Assembly (NCBI GenBank): GCA_030998225.1
Contig: JAPYXD010000581.1
Span: forward strand, 4,278,001-4,342,000
Source: Diplolepis rosae
Taxonomy: Eukaryota > Arthropoda > Insecta > Hymenoptera > Diplolepididae
Reading direction: 5' to 3'
DNA length: 64,000 bases
The notes beneath the pieces were generated by a model that was not told where the DNA came from, made no database searches, and was given only the letters and a program-made list of their open reading frames with translations. A program made the translations under genes and the position numbers. Below, piece after piece: positions 10,118 to 21,127 of this stretch (positions within the stretch are counted from its first letter, which is position 1; each line of letters starts with the position of its first letter).

Positions 10118-11535
10118 TTTTTACATTCTCATCATGGATGAGAAGGTATTGGTTTTATGTGGAAAATGACTTTCGAAATTTTCATCAAATCTTTACGTTT
10201 TGAGACCCCCTGAGTCAGAAAAAATGGTTTTTACGAAAGTGTCTGTTTGTCTGTCTGTCTGTCTGTAGGTCGTGTGCGGCATAACTCTCGATAGAATTAT
10301 CAGATTGAATTGAGCTTTGGTACATTTTATCGGAGCCGAAAAAGTAAGGACAAGTTCGTTAACCAGCCACATCCAATCAAAATTGAGGGATGGAGCACTA
10401 CTTTTGTGTTTTTGAAAATAACTTTTTGGAAAAATCAAAAATTTCAACACTGGTTTTTGATAGTGCTCATAAATCTCTATAAATTATCCTGATAACATTT
10501 TTTGATTAAATCAAAATTAGAAATGTTACATCATATTCAAATTCGAAAAAAGTCAATATCAAAATTCCATTTTCCAGTTAAATTATACAAGATACGAAAA
10601 AACGTTATGATACAATATTATTGTATAAATAAAGACCTACAAATTTGAATCGTAACATTTTTTCATAAGATGCATCATTTTCTTTTTAATTAAAAAAAAA
10701 AAACTATTGAAAATCCAAAATTCAATTTTTTAACAATAATATTGGAAATACCAAAAAAACGTAAGAATACAAAGTTGTTCGTTTCAAAAAGATCTACAAA
10801 TTTTGTCGGACACAGTTTCTGATAAAAGATATATTTTTCGTTTCAATTCCAAAAAATACGATAAAAATGAAAAAATTCCATTTTTTAGACAAAATATGTG
10901 AGATGCAAAAAAAACATTTAGATGGAAAATTGTTTGCCTAAATGAGGTCTACAAATTCTGATAAAGAAATTTCGGGACAGGATGTATATTTTAATTTTTT
11001 GATTTTTAATATTGAAAAAATTCGATTTTTTTCACCAAAATATGTGAGATACGAAATAAGCGTTGTTCTGCAAAATCGTTTCCTTAAATAAAGTCTACGA
11101 TTGTTTTTCCTTTTTAGATATGTGGAAGAAAGTAAATTCTTTTAATCATGTAATTTATTAAAAAGTTATACTGAAATGTATACAGAAAATCGAGCGCGAA
11201 GCGCGAGTGTCATGATGAGAATGTGTTCCTTAAGGCCGATAGAGCCTTAAGTAAATTGAATTTCCTGTTTCACTTAAGTTCAAAAAGAAATTCAGTGACT
11301 TTGAGAAAATGTGTAATTCACATCATCTGTAATATTATTATAAAATTGGTTTGAGCTTCAGTATCAAAATATAAGAAATAAACTTAAATGTATGCGAAGA
11401 GCACAAGACCGAGCGCGAAGCGCGAGGTCCAGAAAGAACGGAGCGCGAAGCGCGACGATCGAATCGCGCGCCCTAGGCGCGCTCAAACTTGCGAGCGAAG
11501 CGCGCGATGAGAATGCGAAGCGGGCAGATTTTTTT
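10118..11535 (+). mobile_element. GC-hairpin family, copy 2 (full length)
   Basis: Starts TTTTTACATTCTCATC directly after the TA at 10116-10117, and ends at GCGAAGCGGGCAGATTTTTT. It has the TCTG run at 10244-10268 and the CGAGCGCGAAGCGCGA hairpins at 11190, 11410, 11440 and 11490. It is very close to copy 1, with scattered substitutions and one-base indels. With copy 3 it forms an inverted pair separated by about 770 bp. Confidence 0.8.
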
Positions 11536-12309
11536 CAATCTTTTTACTTCAAGTAGGGCTACCCGAAGAACTTTGTATAGCAATACATATTTTTTTTAAT
11601 TATGATAATTCTAAAAAAAATATTAGGAATTTAGGGAAAATCGAGGTGCACTGGTAATTAGTCCTAGCAAACTGGAAATTTTTCGCAGTCCAAATAAAAA
11701 ATAAAAAAAATATATTTCATGTAAAATTAAGTATTTCACTACGTAAACTTGAGTTTCTCCATGTAAATTATCGACATCCCTTCTATAAAATAACAAAAAT
11801 GATACGATCCAAGTAAATGGCAATTAGGAACAAATCAAATAAAAATTGAGAGATTTTTTACAGCAGCCCTGAGCTAGTTTAGAGCGCCATAATCACAAAA
11901 ACAAAAAAAATGAGATTACTCTATTCAACAGTAGTCGATAAAAGTTTTACGATAATGAAAAAATATTTTTACTGTTAAGTCAGTTAATTTTCACTTATAA
12001 TCGGTCAATTTTGACTCTAGCTAAAAAAAATAACTACAAATTTTTTTATTTTGGGATATTTTTATTTATTTTTTATTTTATTTGTAACTTTTTTATCCAC
12101 TCATATTAGCTTATTTACCACACCCAACAATTTTCTACACATTGTAAGTAACAAAATAAAAAAAAGAATCATGACAATGGGTTAAAAAGCAAAAAAGTTA
12201 TTCAAAGTCAAAAAATGTCCAAAAAACTCAAAATTTTCAGTATAAAAATACATAAAATTGCTAGAGTTTAAAAAAAACCACAACCTTTCGGAATAAAGGT
12301 ACTAAACAT
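11536..12309. other. Spacer between inverted copies; carries a segment shared with 61449-61550
   Basis: The part 11595-11700 (AATTATGATAATTCTA, then GGTAATTAGTCCTAGCAAAC and TTTTTCGCAGTC) recurs at 61449-61545. It is therefore another dispersed repeat, unnamed. The rest is A+T-rich without a gene. Confidence 0.5.
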
Positions 12310-13733
12310 AAAAAAATCTGCCCGCTTCGCGGGCACATTCTCATCGCGCGCTTCGCGCGCAGCTCGCTTCGCTCGCAAGTTTGAGCGCGCCTAGGGCGCG
12401 CGATTCGATCGTCGCGCTGCGCGCTCCGGAATTTTTGAACGTCGCGCTTCGCGCTCGGTCTTGTGCTCTTCGCATACATTTAAGTTTATTTCTTATATTT
12501 TGATACTGAAGCTCAAACCAATTTTATAATAATATTACAGATGATGTGAATTACACATTTTCTCAAAGTCACTGAATTTCTTTTTGAATTTAAGTAAAAC
12601 AGGAAATTCAATTTACTTAAGGCTCTATCGGCCTTAAGGAACACATTCTCATTATGACACTCGCGCTTCGCGCTCGATTATCTGTATACATTTCAGTATA
12701 ACTTTTTAATAAATTACATGATTACAAGAATTTACTGTCGTCCACCTAGCTAACAAGGAAAAACAATCGTAGACTTTATTTAAGGAAACGATTTTGCAGA
12801 ACAACGCTTATTTCGTATCTCACATATTTTGGTGAAACAAATCGAATTTTTTCAATATTAAAAATCAAAAAATTAAAATATACATCCTGTCCCGAAATTT
12901 CTTTATCAGAATTTGTAGACCTCATTTAGGCAAACAATTTTCCATCTAAATGTTTTTTTTGCATCTCACATATTTTGTCTAAAAAATGGAATTTTTTCAT
13001 TTTTATCGTATTTTTTGGAATTGAAACGAAAAATATATGTTTTACCAGAAACTGCGTCAGACAAAATTTGTAGATCTTTTTGAAACGAACAACTTTGTAT
13101 TCTTACGTTTTTTTGGTATTTCCAATATTATTGTTAAAAAATTGAATTTTGGATTTTCAATAGTTTTTTTTTAATTAAAAAGAAAAATATGCATCTTATG
13201 AAAAAATGTTACAATTTAAATTTGTAGGTCTTTATGTATTCAATAATATTGGATTATAACGTTTTTTCGTATCTCGTATAATTTAACTGGAAAATGGAAT
13301 TTTGATATTGACTTTTTTCGAATTTGAATATGCTGTAACATTTCTAATTTTGATTTAATCAAAAAATGTTATCAGGATAATTTTTAGAGATTTATGAGCA
13401 CTATCTAAAACCAGTATTGAAATTTTTGATTTTTTTTTCAAAAACACAAAAGTAGTGCTCAACCCCTTAATTTTGATTGGATGTGGCTGGTTAACGAACT
13501 TGTCCTTACTTTTTCGGCTCCGATAAAGTGTACGAAAGCTCAATTAAATCTGATAATTCTATCGAGAGTTATGCCGCACACGACCTACAGACAGACAGAC
13601 AGACAGACACTTTCGTAAAAACCATTTTTTCTGACTCAGGGGGTCTCAAAACGTAAAGATTTGATGAAAATTTCGAAAGTCATTTTTCACATAAAACCAA
13701 TACCTTCTCATCCATGATGAGAATGTAAAAAAT
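12310..13733 (-). mobile_element. GC-hairpin family, copy 3 (full length, inverted)
   Basis: Reverse complement of copies 1 and 2. It runs from the TCTGCCCGCTTCGCGGGCA hairpin (12316-12334) through GCGCGCTTCGCGCGC (12347) and TCGCGCTTCGCGCTCG (12442, 12660) to the PyTCTG-complement run (CAGA)n at 13589-13609. It ends GATGAGAATGTAAAAAA at 13733. Confidence 0.8.
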
Positions 13734-14307
13734 TATATGGAATGTCTAAGCTCAAAAAATAAAAATATTAAAGGTGGCGAAACCCCTTAAGTTTCCAACA
13801 CCTGGAGCTTTAAAGGTAATAATTTAAACTCTCAAGCTTGAACAAATCGACCTCTAAACGTCTTGAACTACAGAACGCAAATTTCGAACTCCCTTCATTT
13901 GATGGTTTAAACTTTACGCCTTCAGTCTCTTTTAAAGTCTGAAAGTTCACAATCCTGAAGATTAAATGACCTACGCTTAAAAGCTATGCAACATAAAATG
14001 TACTTTTTTATAACTTCATGAAGCCAATCCAAATCTTGATTACCAGCAATTAAAACTCTTCAAAGTTGTTCAATATTGAATATCTAACATTCACTTTTTA
14101 TGTCTTTTATAAGAAAAAGTATTTATGAGAACAATATTAATTCCCTCTCGTATTCTGGCTCATAAACTAAAATTTGATCACTTTTCATGAATATGAAATG
14201 CTATAAATAAAACAATCATTGATCGGTCGAGTATTCCGAAGATCTCCAGGATCGATTATTTCAAACTAGAAACTCGACTTTGATGTTGAGCTCTTTCATT
14301 AGGCGCC
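13734..14307. other. Unassigned sequence
   Basis: Nothing recognised. It contains AAACCCCTTAAGTTTCC near 13780 but no inverted partner. Confidence 0.4.
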
Positions 14308-14311
14308 TTAA

Positions 14312-15011
14312 GGGGACTTTTACTTTCTAAATTTTCAAAAAATCGACTTTTTTTACGTAAAAATGTTCCTTAGTATCATAGAAATACTGCCCTAAAATTT
14401 TATTAAGAAATTCGAAATAGAAAGAATGTAATTATGACCCTTTTATTGAATTAAATTATAGTAAAAAAACTTTAAACGCGTGTTTCTCGAAATCACGTTT
14501 TTCAAATCTGGGAGACGTTTTTCTCAAAATCTACCAAACCAATCTCAGTAAACCAGAATTTTTTTTGATACCTTATACAAAAAACTAGTAAATAAACCTC
14601 TAAAAAGTTTAAAAAACCACCCCGTCTTTTTAGTACAGGGGTAAAGTCATCCCCAAAATAGGCGTTTTTTCGAACTTTTTGTAAAATCGCGTATAAAGGC
14701 CATCCAAATATAAAAAAATTAACTTTTTAAAGGTTTATTGTTCAGTTTCAAGTCTCATGAATTGAATCGCGTTGCAATTTTAAATAAATTTCTTACAGGA
14801 AGGCAGAAAAGTCTCCCGCAAAGTAAAATGCATCTTTTGGAAGACGCCATCTGCAGTGGTAAAAAGTAATTAAAAGTGCCCAAAAATTTTTTTTTGTATA
14901 CCTTAAAACATTGTTAACAATGTATGAAAAAAATTATAATTATAAATAAAATACTTTTTTTTTAAATATTTAAATATTGTCTTTTTTTCAATTTAGAAAG
15001 TAAAAATACCC
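14312..15011. mobile_element. 700-bp TTAA-flanked element, GGGGACTTTTACTTTC ends
   Basis: TTAA at 14308-14311 and 15012-15015. The ends GGGGACTTTTACTTTCTAAA and GGGTATTTTTACTTTCTAAA (right, reverse complement) match. TTAA duplications are known for piggyBac and Kolobok superfamilies. The interior phrase CTTTAAACGCGTGTTTCTCG recurs in the element at 29994 (CTTTAAACGCGTTTTCCTCG). A polypyrimidine tract plus ACAG at about 14800, followed by GAAGGCAGAAAAGTCTCCC, resembles a 3' splice site. Confidence 0.85.
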
Positions 15012-15015
15012 TTAA

Positions 15016-15636
15016 AGGGAGAAGGATTTGTAATAGTTGTTAATGAATGGAACAAACACCCCTCACCGTTTCCGGTTTTAGAGAGAAAACGATGCGAAAA
15101 GTGGAAAAACGGGAGAGCATCGGAAACCGTAGGTGCAAATTACCTGTAAAGCTTTAGTCAAGGGTGCGCGTGCCGAGGGTGGCCACACAAAGCAAAGAAA
15201 CTTCAAGGTGACACAAGACCGATGGACGCGAGAAGGACAAAAGGATCCAGAAGGGGACGAAGGCACCAGAACACAACAGAAATACAGTGGGGATCTGCTC
15301 CCTTCCCCTTCAATGAAATCAAAGGTTGGCCACGAAATACTGAAGGATCTATTTGCCTTTGACACAATGCTACAGTTATTTGAGCCACTGCCAGAGAATA
15401 TAAAACTTTCGTACCTTCATTTCAAGATATATCTGACTTTAACAAAAAGAGGGAAACGCAATCCAGGTAAAAATGCTCTTTAGGACTTTTTAGATGTTTC
15501 TTACAAATACAAAAAAAAATATTGAAGTCTATAATAAGTGATTGCTGCTTCTTTGTCAATTTCCGGTTTATTATCAAAAGTTATCAAACCAGAGCAAATT
15601 TGAATTGAAGAATACAGATGGCATTCTTTAGAATAC
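15016..15636. other. Block with a 116-codon open frame (15133-15483 +), unassigned
   Basis: This block is less A+T-rich than its surroundings. A plus-strand frame from 15133 to 15483 is hydrophilic and Lys/Arg/Glu-rich at first (KVTQDRWTREGQKDPEGDEG), then LFEPLPENIKLSYLHF. Minus-strand frames overlap it. I recognise no domain, and no splice site or promoter clearly goes with it. It could be a host exon, an old gene fragment or chance. Confidence 0.25.
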
Positions 15637-15640
15637 TTAA

Positions 15641-15828
15641 CCCTTCGTAGGTACACGTATTTCTCTCAATATTCTGAAATACTCTTTGAAGATCCTATTT
15701 TATGTTTCAATAGGTTTTGCAGCAATTTGTCTAGCGATTGTTTATTTATAACAATTTATTCCGATGAAAATATTTCACTTGAAAATTTCGTCATGCCCCT
15801 TTTGGGACATATGTGTACCTACGAAGGG
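15641..15828. mobile_element. 188-bp piggyBac-like MITE
   Basis: TTAA at 15637-15640 and 15829-15832. The perfect 16-bp ends CCCTTCGTAGGTACAC start with CCC next to the TTAA, as in piggyBac-type elements. No coding capacity. The class call rests on TTAA plus CCC and is inference. Confidence 0.85.
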
Positions 15829-16003
15829 TTAAATAAGGTAAACTATCAGTATTGTACTAGGTACAATATACATATATGGTAACTTCTACAATATTTTACT
15901 CTTAAAAGAGGGATAAGCATCTTTACAATAACAATAATAATACAATAAAATATAAATATAATAATACAATATAAAAACAATAATATTTGTCTGAATAAAG
16001 TAT

Positions 16004-16760
16004 GGGGCGTTCCATATATCACGTGGACCAGTTTGACCACTTTTTTACCTCCCCCCCCCCCCCCAACTATCTACGCTGACATATTTTATGGAAATATCGA
16101 TATTATTGGCTGAAAAAGCAAGGAGGCCAAAAGGAGCGATGAATTGACTGAAAATTCGGATTTATTTGAGAACGTGAACTTAAACAAGGTTTGAGGCCGA
16201 AACAAAAAGTCGTGGAAATATTTTTAGTGTTTCATGTTCTTTTAAAAAAAAGATCGCTGGAATGAAGACTTCAAATTTAGAATATTTCAGTAAATTTTTC
16301 GTAAATTTAGGGGAACGTGTGAGCACATAGATACTACCCCCCCCCCCCCCCGATCGCCATCGCGGACAAGTGTGGAATCCCCCCCCCCCCCAACTGTCTA
16401 CGCTGACATATTTTATGGAAATATCGATATTATTGACTGAAAAAGCAAGGAGGCCAAAAGGAGCGATGAATTGACTGAAAATTCGGATTTATTTGAGAAC
16501 GTGAACTTAAACAAGGTTTGAGGCCGAAACAAAAAGTCGTGGAAATATTTTTAGTGTTTCATGTTCTTTTAAAAAAAAGATCGCTGGAATAAAAATTTCA
16601 AATTTAGAATATATCAGTAAATTTTTCGCAAATTTAGGGGAACGTGTGTCCACATGGATTCTAGCCCCCTCCCCCCCATTCCCTGGTCCCCCTCGTGGAC
16701 AAGCGTGGAATCTCCCCCCCCCCCCCACATAACTTTCCACGTGGTATATGAATGGCCCCT
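16004..16760. mobile_element. TIR element with internal 330-bp tandem duplication and four poly-C runs
   Basis: Ends GGGGCGTTCCATATATCAC (16004) and, in reverse complement, GGGGCCATTCATATACCAC (16760), both going on to GTGG and flanked by TA-like bases. Inside, a ~330-bp unit starting CTACGCTGACATATTTTATG is present twice (from ~16070 and ~16398) with few differences. Each copy is bounded by C runs of 10-15 (16051, 16339, 16380, 16715). Such C runs are striking in this A+T-rich setting. Confidence 0.8.
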
Positions 16761-18143
16761 ATATAAGTTCTCATTATGACAGTTTTTAACGCAAACCCGG
16801 CAGATTTTTTAAAAGTTTCTTTGTATTATACTTTTTGATATTTTTGTATCCAAAGAAGAATAGCACATTTCTTATTCAACATCAATAGTAAAATAATTTC
16901 AATTATTAATCCCTAGACTCTGAAAAAAAATAGTCTTTAAGGCCATCTATCACCTATAGATCGCTACGTTACCGGCATTATCTATCACGTGAATTCATGT
17001 CCATTTTCTTAATGTTTTTAAATTTTTTAAATTTACAAAAAAATTTATTTGTGGAATTTTTTTCGTATCTGTAAATATTCAAGAGTAGACAGATCTTTCT
17101 TAGTGCCTTTTGTTCACAGAATTGATAAATTTTTGAATCAATAACTCATTTTGCATGAGCGTGAGTTTGCACAAAAGACAATGCCAATAAGGTAGAAATC
17201 TATAGATGATAGATAGCCTGAAGATATAAATTTAGAGACACTATGCTTTGAGTATGCCCTAATTCTGAATGTAGTCACTAAAACCCATGCAAACCACTAT
17301 AAGTGCTTTTATCTAATAATATGGCACTATTGTACGTAATATAGATCAGATCAAATTCTCATATTTCTACATGATAATAATTACAGATAAAATTATATTC
17401 TAGTGAAAAAAATACCATAAACCAAAGATTTATCAGCTACCATTGAAAAATGCATCAATTTGTATTGGTTTTCTGATTCTGAATTTGAATATCTTTAGAA
17501 GCGAGGAAAATAGAATCATGCTAAATCCCCAAGACCAGGGCCATTTTTTTTTTTAAATTAGGATGTTGAAATTCAGTTTCCCTGGGCAGTGAGGTCGAAT
17601 GTCCTAAAGCAAAATGCAAAGATTTCAAAGGAGCAGGAAACATACAGGAATCGCATTATACTTGCATTTAGATTCTAGCTACACTACATCTACAATCTGC
17701 ACACTTTGGAAGCATTGTGATGGAAATTCCCAGTTGGCGTTCACCAGCCAATCATCCGCTCTGAAGTGTCTCTTCCTCCCTCATCTCTTTAGTACCCGTC
17801 CTCATCACTTCTCTAAAGACCTCAGTTTTCACTACCCAAGTAAGTAAAAACATAAACTACAACGAGTGGATGGTAAAACCTTTCTCAGACACATTTCACT
17901 TGTTCTGCTCTCTTTGCACTCTTCTATCCTTTCCCATTCGTTTACGGATCCTATCACTGACTTAGATTTCTTTCATCCAACGTAGTGCCTCTCCACGAGC
18001 TTCAATTCTTTAACACTAATAGCGAGCAAAGTGCCGAAAGCTTTTCTGTGATTGTAGCAGAATTCGGATCTGCGAAATGTAAAGCGAAAATTCAAAAGGA
18101 AGGTAGCAGTCATTTTATCACGAAAGAATAACTTTGGGATGAT
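16761..18143. other. Unassigned sequence
   Basis: No repeat ends and no convincing gene. The part 17600-18060 is less A+T-rich, and its open frame at 17614-17847 has no recognisable domain. A hint of a repeat: CTATCACCTATAGATC (16950) faces ATCTATAGATGATAG (17195) in inverted orientation, so 16935-17220 may be a decayed hairpin element. Confidence 0.35.
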
Positions 18144-18741
18144 TTAAGGAGTCATTCTAGTTTACCAACGGACGAAATGTCAAAATTTAAAATTAAAATT
18201 TTTTTTTTATTATTTGTCGACAAGCGGTGAAAAAAACTTGTTTATTTTTCGAAAAATGTCCGCCATTTTGTTATTTATGCATATATATTCAAAATTGCGG
18301 TTTGCACCCTAGCCAGTGTCATACTGAATCTAAAACTATTTGAATTTTTTGTTTTAGATGGTCTTTCTCCAAGATTTCATCAACAGCGCAGGCATACCTA
18401 CTTTTTGAGGAGTCATGTTTACCTGCTGTCTTTACATGGAAAAAGTGTATAAAAAAATATTATTTTCCAAAACCAACATTGTTAAATTTCATTAAATGCA
18501 ATGGTCTAACAAAATTCTTAACATGTTTTTGTTGTAGGTCGAGTTACAAAGGCTCCATTGTTCCTACCGTTTGCCTCAGCAGGATGTGCAGATTTAACCT
18601 TGTTAGCTGAAATTCGCGAACGGGGCACGATATTTACAAAATCAAAATTTGTATACTATTCAGTAACTAATATACTTCATTTATGCAAAATTGGGGGTTT
18701 GCAACATTTATACTTTGCCTTTAATCCACACGCAAAGTTGA
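18144..18741 (+). mobile_element. 5' part of a TTAA element with acceptor-plus-exon module
   Basis: TTAA at 18144-18147 is followed by GGAGTCATTCTAGTTTACC, similar to the start of the elements at 25292 (GGGGTCATTCTACTATCTC) and 29998 (GGCGTCATTCTACTATCTC). The motif CCGCCATTTTGTTATTT (18262) also occurs at 30300. No matching right end was found before the large palindrome that follows, so the element is truncated or interrupted. Confidence 0.55.
18359..18610 (+). pseudogene. Element-borne exon, conserved YLLFEExCLP frame (copy A)
   Basis: A pyrimidine-rich tract ends in TTTTAG at 18352-18357. From 18359 one frame stays open for 83 codons, beginning WSFSKISSTAQAYLLFEESC and continuing LPAVFTWKKCIKKYY. 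The segment at 30600-30839, also just after a TTTCAG, reads WFFIKKLSAQATYLLFEELC and then LPGTFVYKNCVKSVKKFF in the same frame. Shared residues include W, K, S, AQA/AQAT, YLLFEE, CLP, F, K and C. Conservation in one frame between two diverged DNA copies suggests this was a coding exon of the autonomous element. I cannot name the protein. Downstream the frame becomes arbitrary. Confidence 0.45.
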
Positions 18742-19986
18742 TTAACGATTTTAGCCGTCTATATTTGGGGCAAAATTTGCCAAGTATACCACCGAAGAAA
18801 TTTCCTTGTTCAAAATTTTTTGAAATTTTCAAAAACTGTTGTACTAGATAAGAACTCATAATTCTGAAAATGATTTTACATTAGCACCTACAGTTAATAA
18901 ATTACAGGGGTGGTAAGTTTACACTTTTCACTTAACCACCGTTTTTAGAAAAATTGTAACTTGAATTTTTTTTTAGTCATGTCTTGCGTATATTGGTTTT
19001 CGTAGATTTTTTCCGTTCTTTTCAAAGGCTTTAACTATTTAAAAAAAAAATGTTCATATAAATTTTTCAGTTAGAATATTGTTTTTGAATTTTTTTGATA
19101 AAGGACATTTAAAAAAAAATTTATCTTGCTTAATGTTAAGCTAGATTCTTCAGCTTTCAAAATATGTGTCATTATTACGCGCATTTGAGAAAAATACATT
19201 TTTGAAACAAAATATAGCATAACAGTATAGCATATCTTTTAATACATTCACAGTTCTGTACATATCAGCATATTTCATTACGAAACAGCTTTTGAGATTA
19301 TATTGACTACTTATACCGTACTCCAATTGATGTTCATGTCAAATTTTATTTGCCACAACCAAAATTCAAAAGAAAAAAACGATTTTCATAACGAACTGGA
19401 AATTATACTTACAATTAAAACACTTTCACATACATTTCAATGACCAAGAGTTTTAAAAACTCGTTAAGTCGAAACACAAATTTTTGTAAACTCACTCAAT
19501 ACACTTTCTTCTACTCATTAATTAAGTAGGATAAAAGAAGTTTTTGACGAAATTTGGATATGAAACATTGAAATAAAGAAATTTGCACGAAGCTGAATCA
19601 CTTTTTCGTGATCTCAAAAGCTGTTTCGTACACTCTAAAAATTTTATTTGGAAACTTCCAATAAAGTATTGGAAGTAATTAACCAATATATGTTTTGAAA
19701 TTTTTATATAAAATCATGTTGGAAATATTCAGTGACGTGCCGAATATTGCGAGTCTGACTTTGAAAAATTCAAAGGCATTAAACAAGATAAATTTTTTTT
19801 TTACATCTCCTTTTTCCAACAAAAAATTCAAAAACAATATTAAAAACTGAAAAATTTATATGAAATTTTTTTTTTTTTCGAAATAGAGCCATTGAAAGGA
19901 ACGGAAAAAACGTACGAAAACCAATATACGCAAGACATGATTAAAAAAAAACTGCAAGTTACAATTTTTCCAAAAAAGGTGATTAA

Positions 19987-20940
19987 GGACGTTCTCTTGA
20001 AAATCACTTTTCTTTAGATTTCTTTTAAACTTCGTAAATAAGTACTTTTTACCATGATCTACAAAGCGGTAAAAAGATTAGCATCAAGACCGGTACTTAA
20101 AATCGAGAAATTAAACTCTAAAGTTGAATCTCTTAACACGTGTTAGATAGGCGTAGTTCAGTTTCGCGATACCTCTCTTTACATTAAAAGCACAATTTTC
20201 TTTAGATTTTTTTGGAAAACTAGTATATTATACTAGAGATTATAAGGAATCATATGCCATCATAAAAAATACGTGTACCGGCACTACTTTTATAGATATA
20301 CGTTGTTGAAACTCGCAGTTACACAAATTCTTAGCCGGCTTGCTGAAGCAAATATAGTGACTTGGCAACACCGCATCAACAGCGCGCGCGTACGCTTACA
20401 TTTGACATTGCTTCCAGAGCTTTGTTTTTACGAGCAACTGATTTTTTTGAAATAAAAAATCCATTTTTGTTGCGAAATTTATTAGACATCTTATTACACT
20501 GAGAAAACAGTTTTGTCAAATCAACAAAAATATTTGGTTAGTATTTAGCTAACAAAAATCTTTTGTTGTGCCAACAAAACATTTTGATATATCAAACAAA
20601 TTTTGTTGGTTAAACAAAATGTTTTGTTGGGACAACAAAATATTTTGTCAGGATAACAAAAAAAGTTTTGTTGGATAAATTTTTTTCTCAGTGTAGTATT
20701 TACAAACTGTCAATAAACTCATAATATAACCTCTCTCACACCATATGCTTTCGACCCTTTCGACTCGATATGAGAAAGACAGGAAAGCGGTGTTACCAAA
20801 TCGCACAAATCGACGTAAAAGACACATTTTGTTACTTTTGCGCATAAACGGTGCTCAACACATTCGGTTAGAAAGCTTAACAGTAATCCCACTACCTATG
20901 ATAGAGGAGGATGAGCACATCTACGGGCAAGAGAACGTCC
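19987..20940. mobile_element. 954-bp TTAA element nested in the right arm of the palindrome
   Basis: TTAA 19983-19986 and 20941-20944. Ends GGACGTTCTCTTG and CAAGAGAACGTCC are exact inverted repeats of 13 bp. The empty site is preserved in the left arm of the host palindrome (TTTTCACTTAACCACCG, TTAA at 18932-18935). It contains the MITE 20497-20693. Confidence 0.9.
20497..20693. mobile_element. 197-bp MITE, CACTGAGAAAA ends, built of ACAAAA words
   Basis: Flanked by TA (20495-20496, 20694-20695), with ends CACTGAGAAAAC and CACTGAGAAAAAAA (right, reverse complement). The interior is a string of TTTTGTTG/CAACAAAA words in both orientations, so the whole element can fold. An inverted copy lies at 37552-37768. 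It is nested three deep here (MITE in TTAA element in palindrome). Confidence 0.9.
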
Positions 20941-21127
20941 TTAAGTGAAAAGTGTAAACTTACCACCCCTGTAATTTATTAACAGTGGGTGCTAATGCAA
21001 AATCATTTTCAAAATAATGGGTTCGTATCTAGTACTACATTTTTTGAAAATTTCAAAAAATTTGGAACAAGGAAATTTCTTTGGTGGTGCACATAGCAAA
21101 TCTTGCCCCATTTACTTCTCTCCTTAA

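Larger units (their letters stand above)
18742..21127. mobile_element. Large palindromic TTAA element with nested insertions
   Basis: The left arm (~18765-19140) and right arm (19775-19986 plus 20941-21115) are long reverse complements. For example GTCTTGCGTATATTGGTTTT at 18980 pairs with AAAACCAATATACGCAAGAC at 19918, and AATTACAGGGGTGGTAAG at 18900 pairs with CTTACCACCCCTGTAATT at 20960. The centre has a second inverted pair (ACGAAACAGCTTTTGAGAT at 19280; ATCTCAAAAGCTGTTTCGT at 19611). The right arm is split at a TTAA by the element 19987-20940. The right boundary is the TTAA 21124-21127 shared with the next element. The left TTAA (18742-18745) is a guess. Confidence 0.75.

Noticed and set aside
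5738..10492. Similar 85- and 60-codon frames in GC-hairpin copies 1 and 2
   Set aside because: The frames span non-coding repeat DNA including the TCTG microsatellite; copies 3 and 4 break them with no sign of selection.
18742..18745. Firm left boundary of the large palindrome at TTAA 18742
   Set aside because: The first ~20 bases after this TTAA do not mirror the right end well, so the boundary is reported only as a guess.
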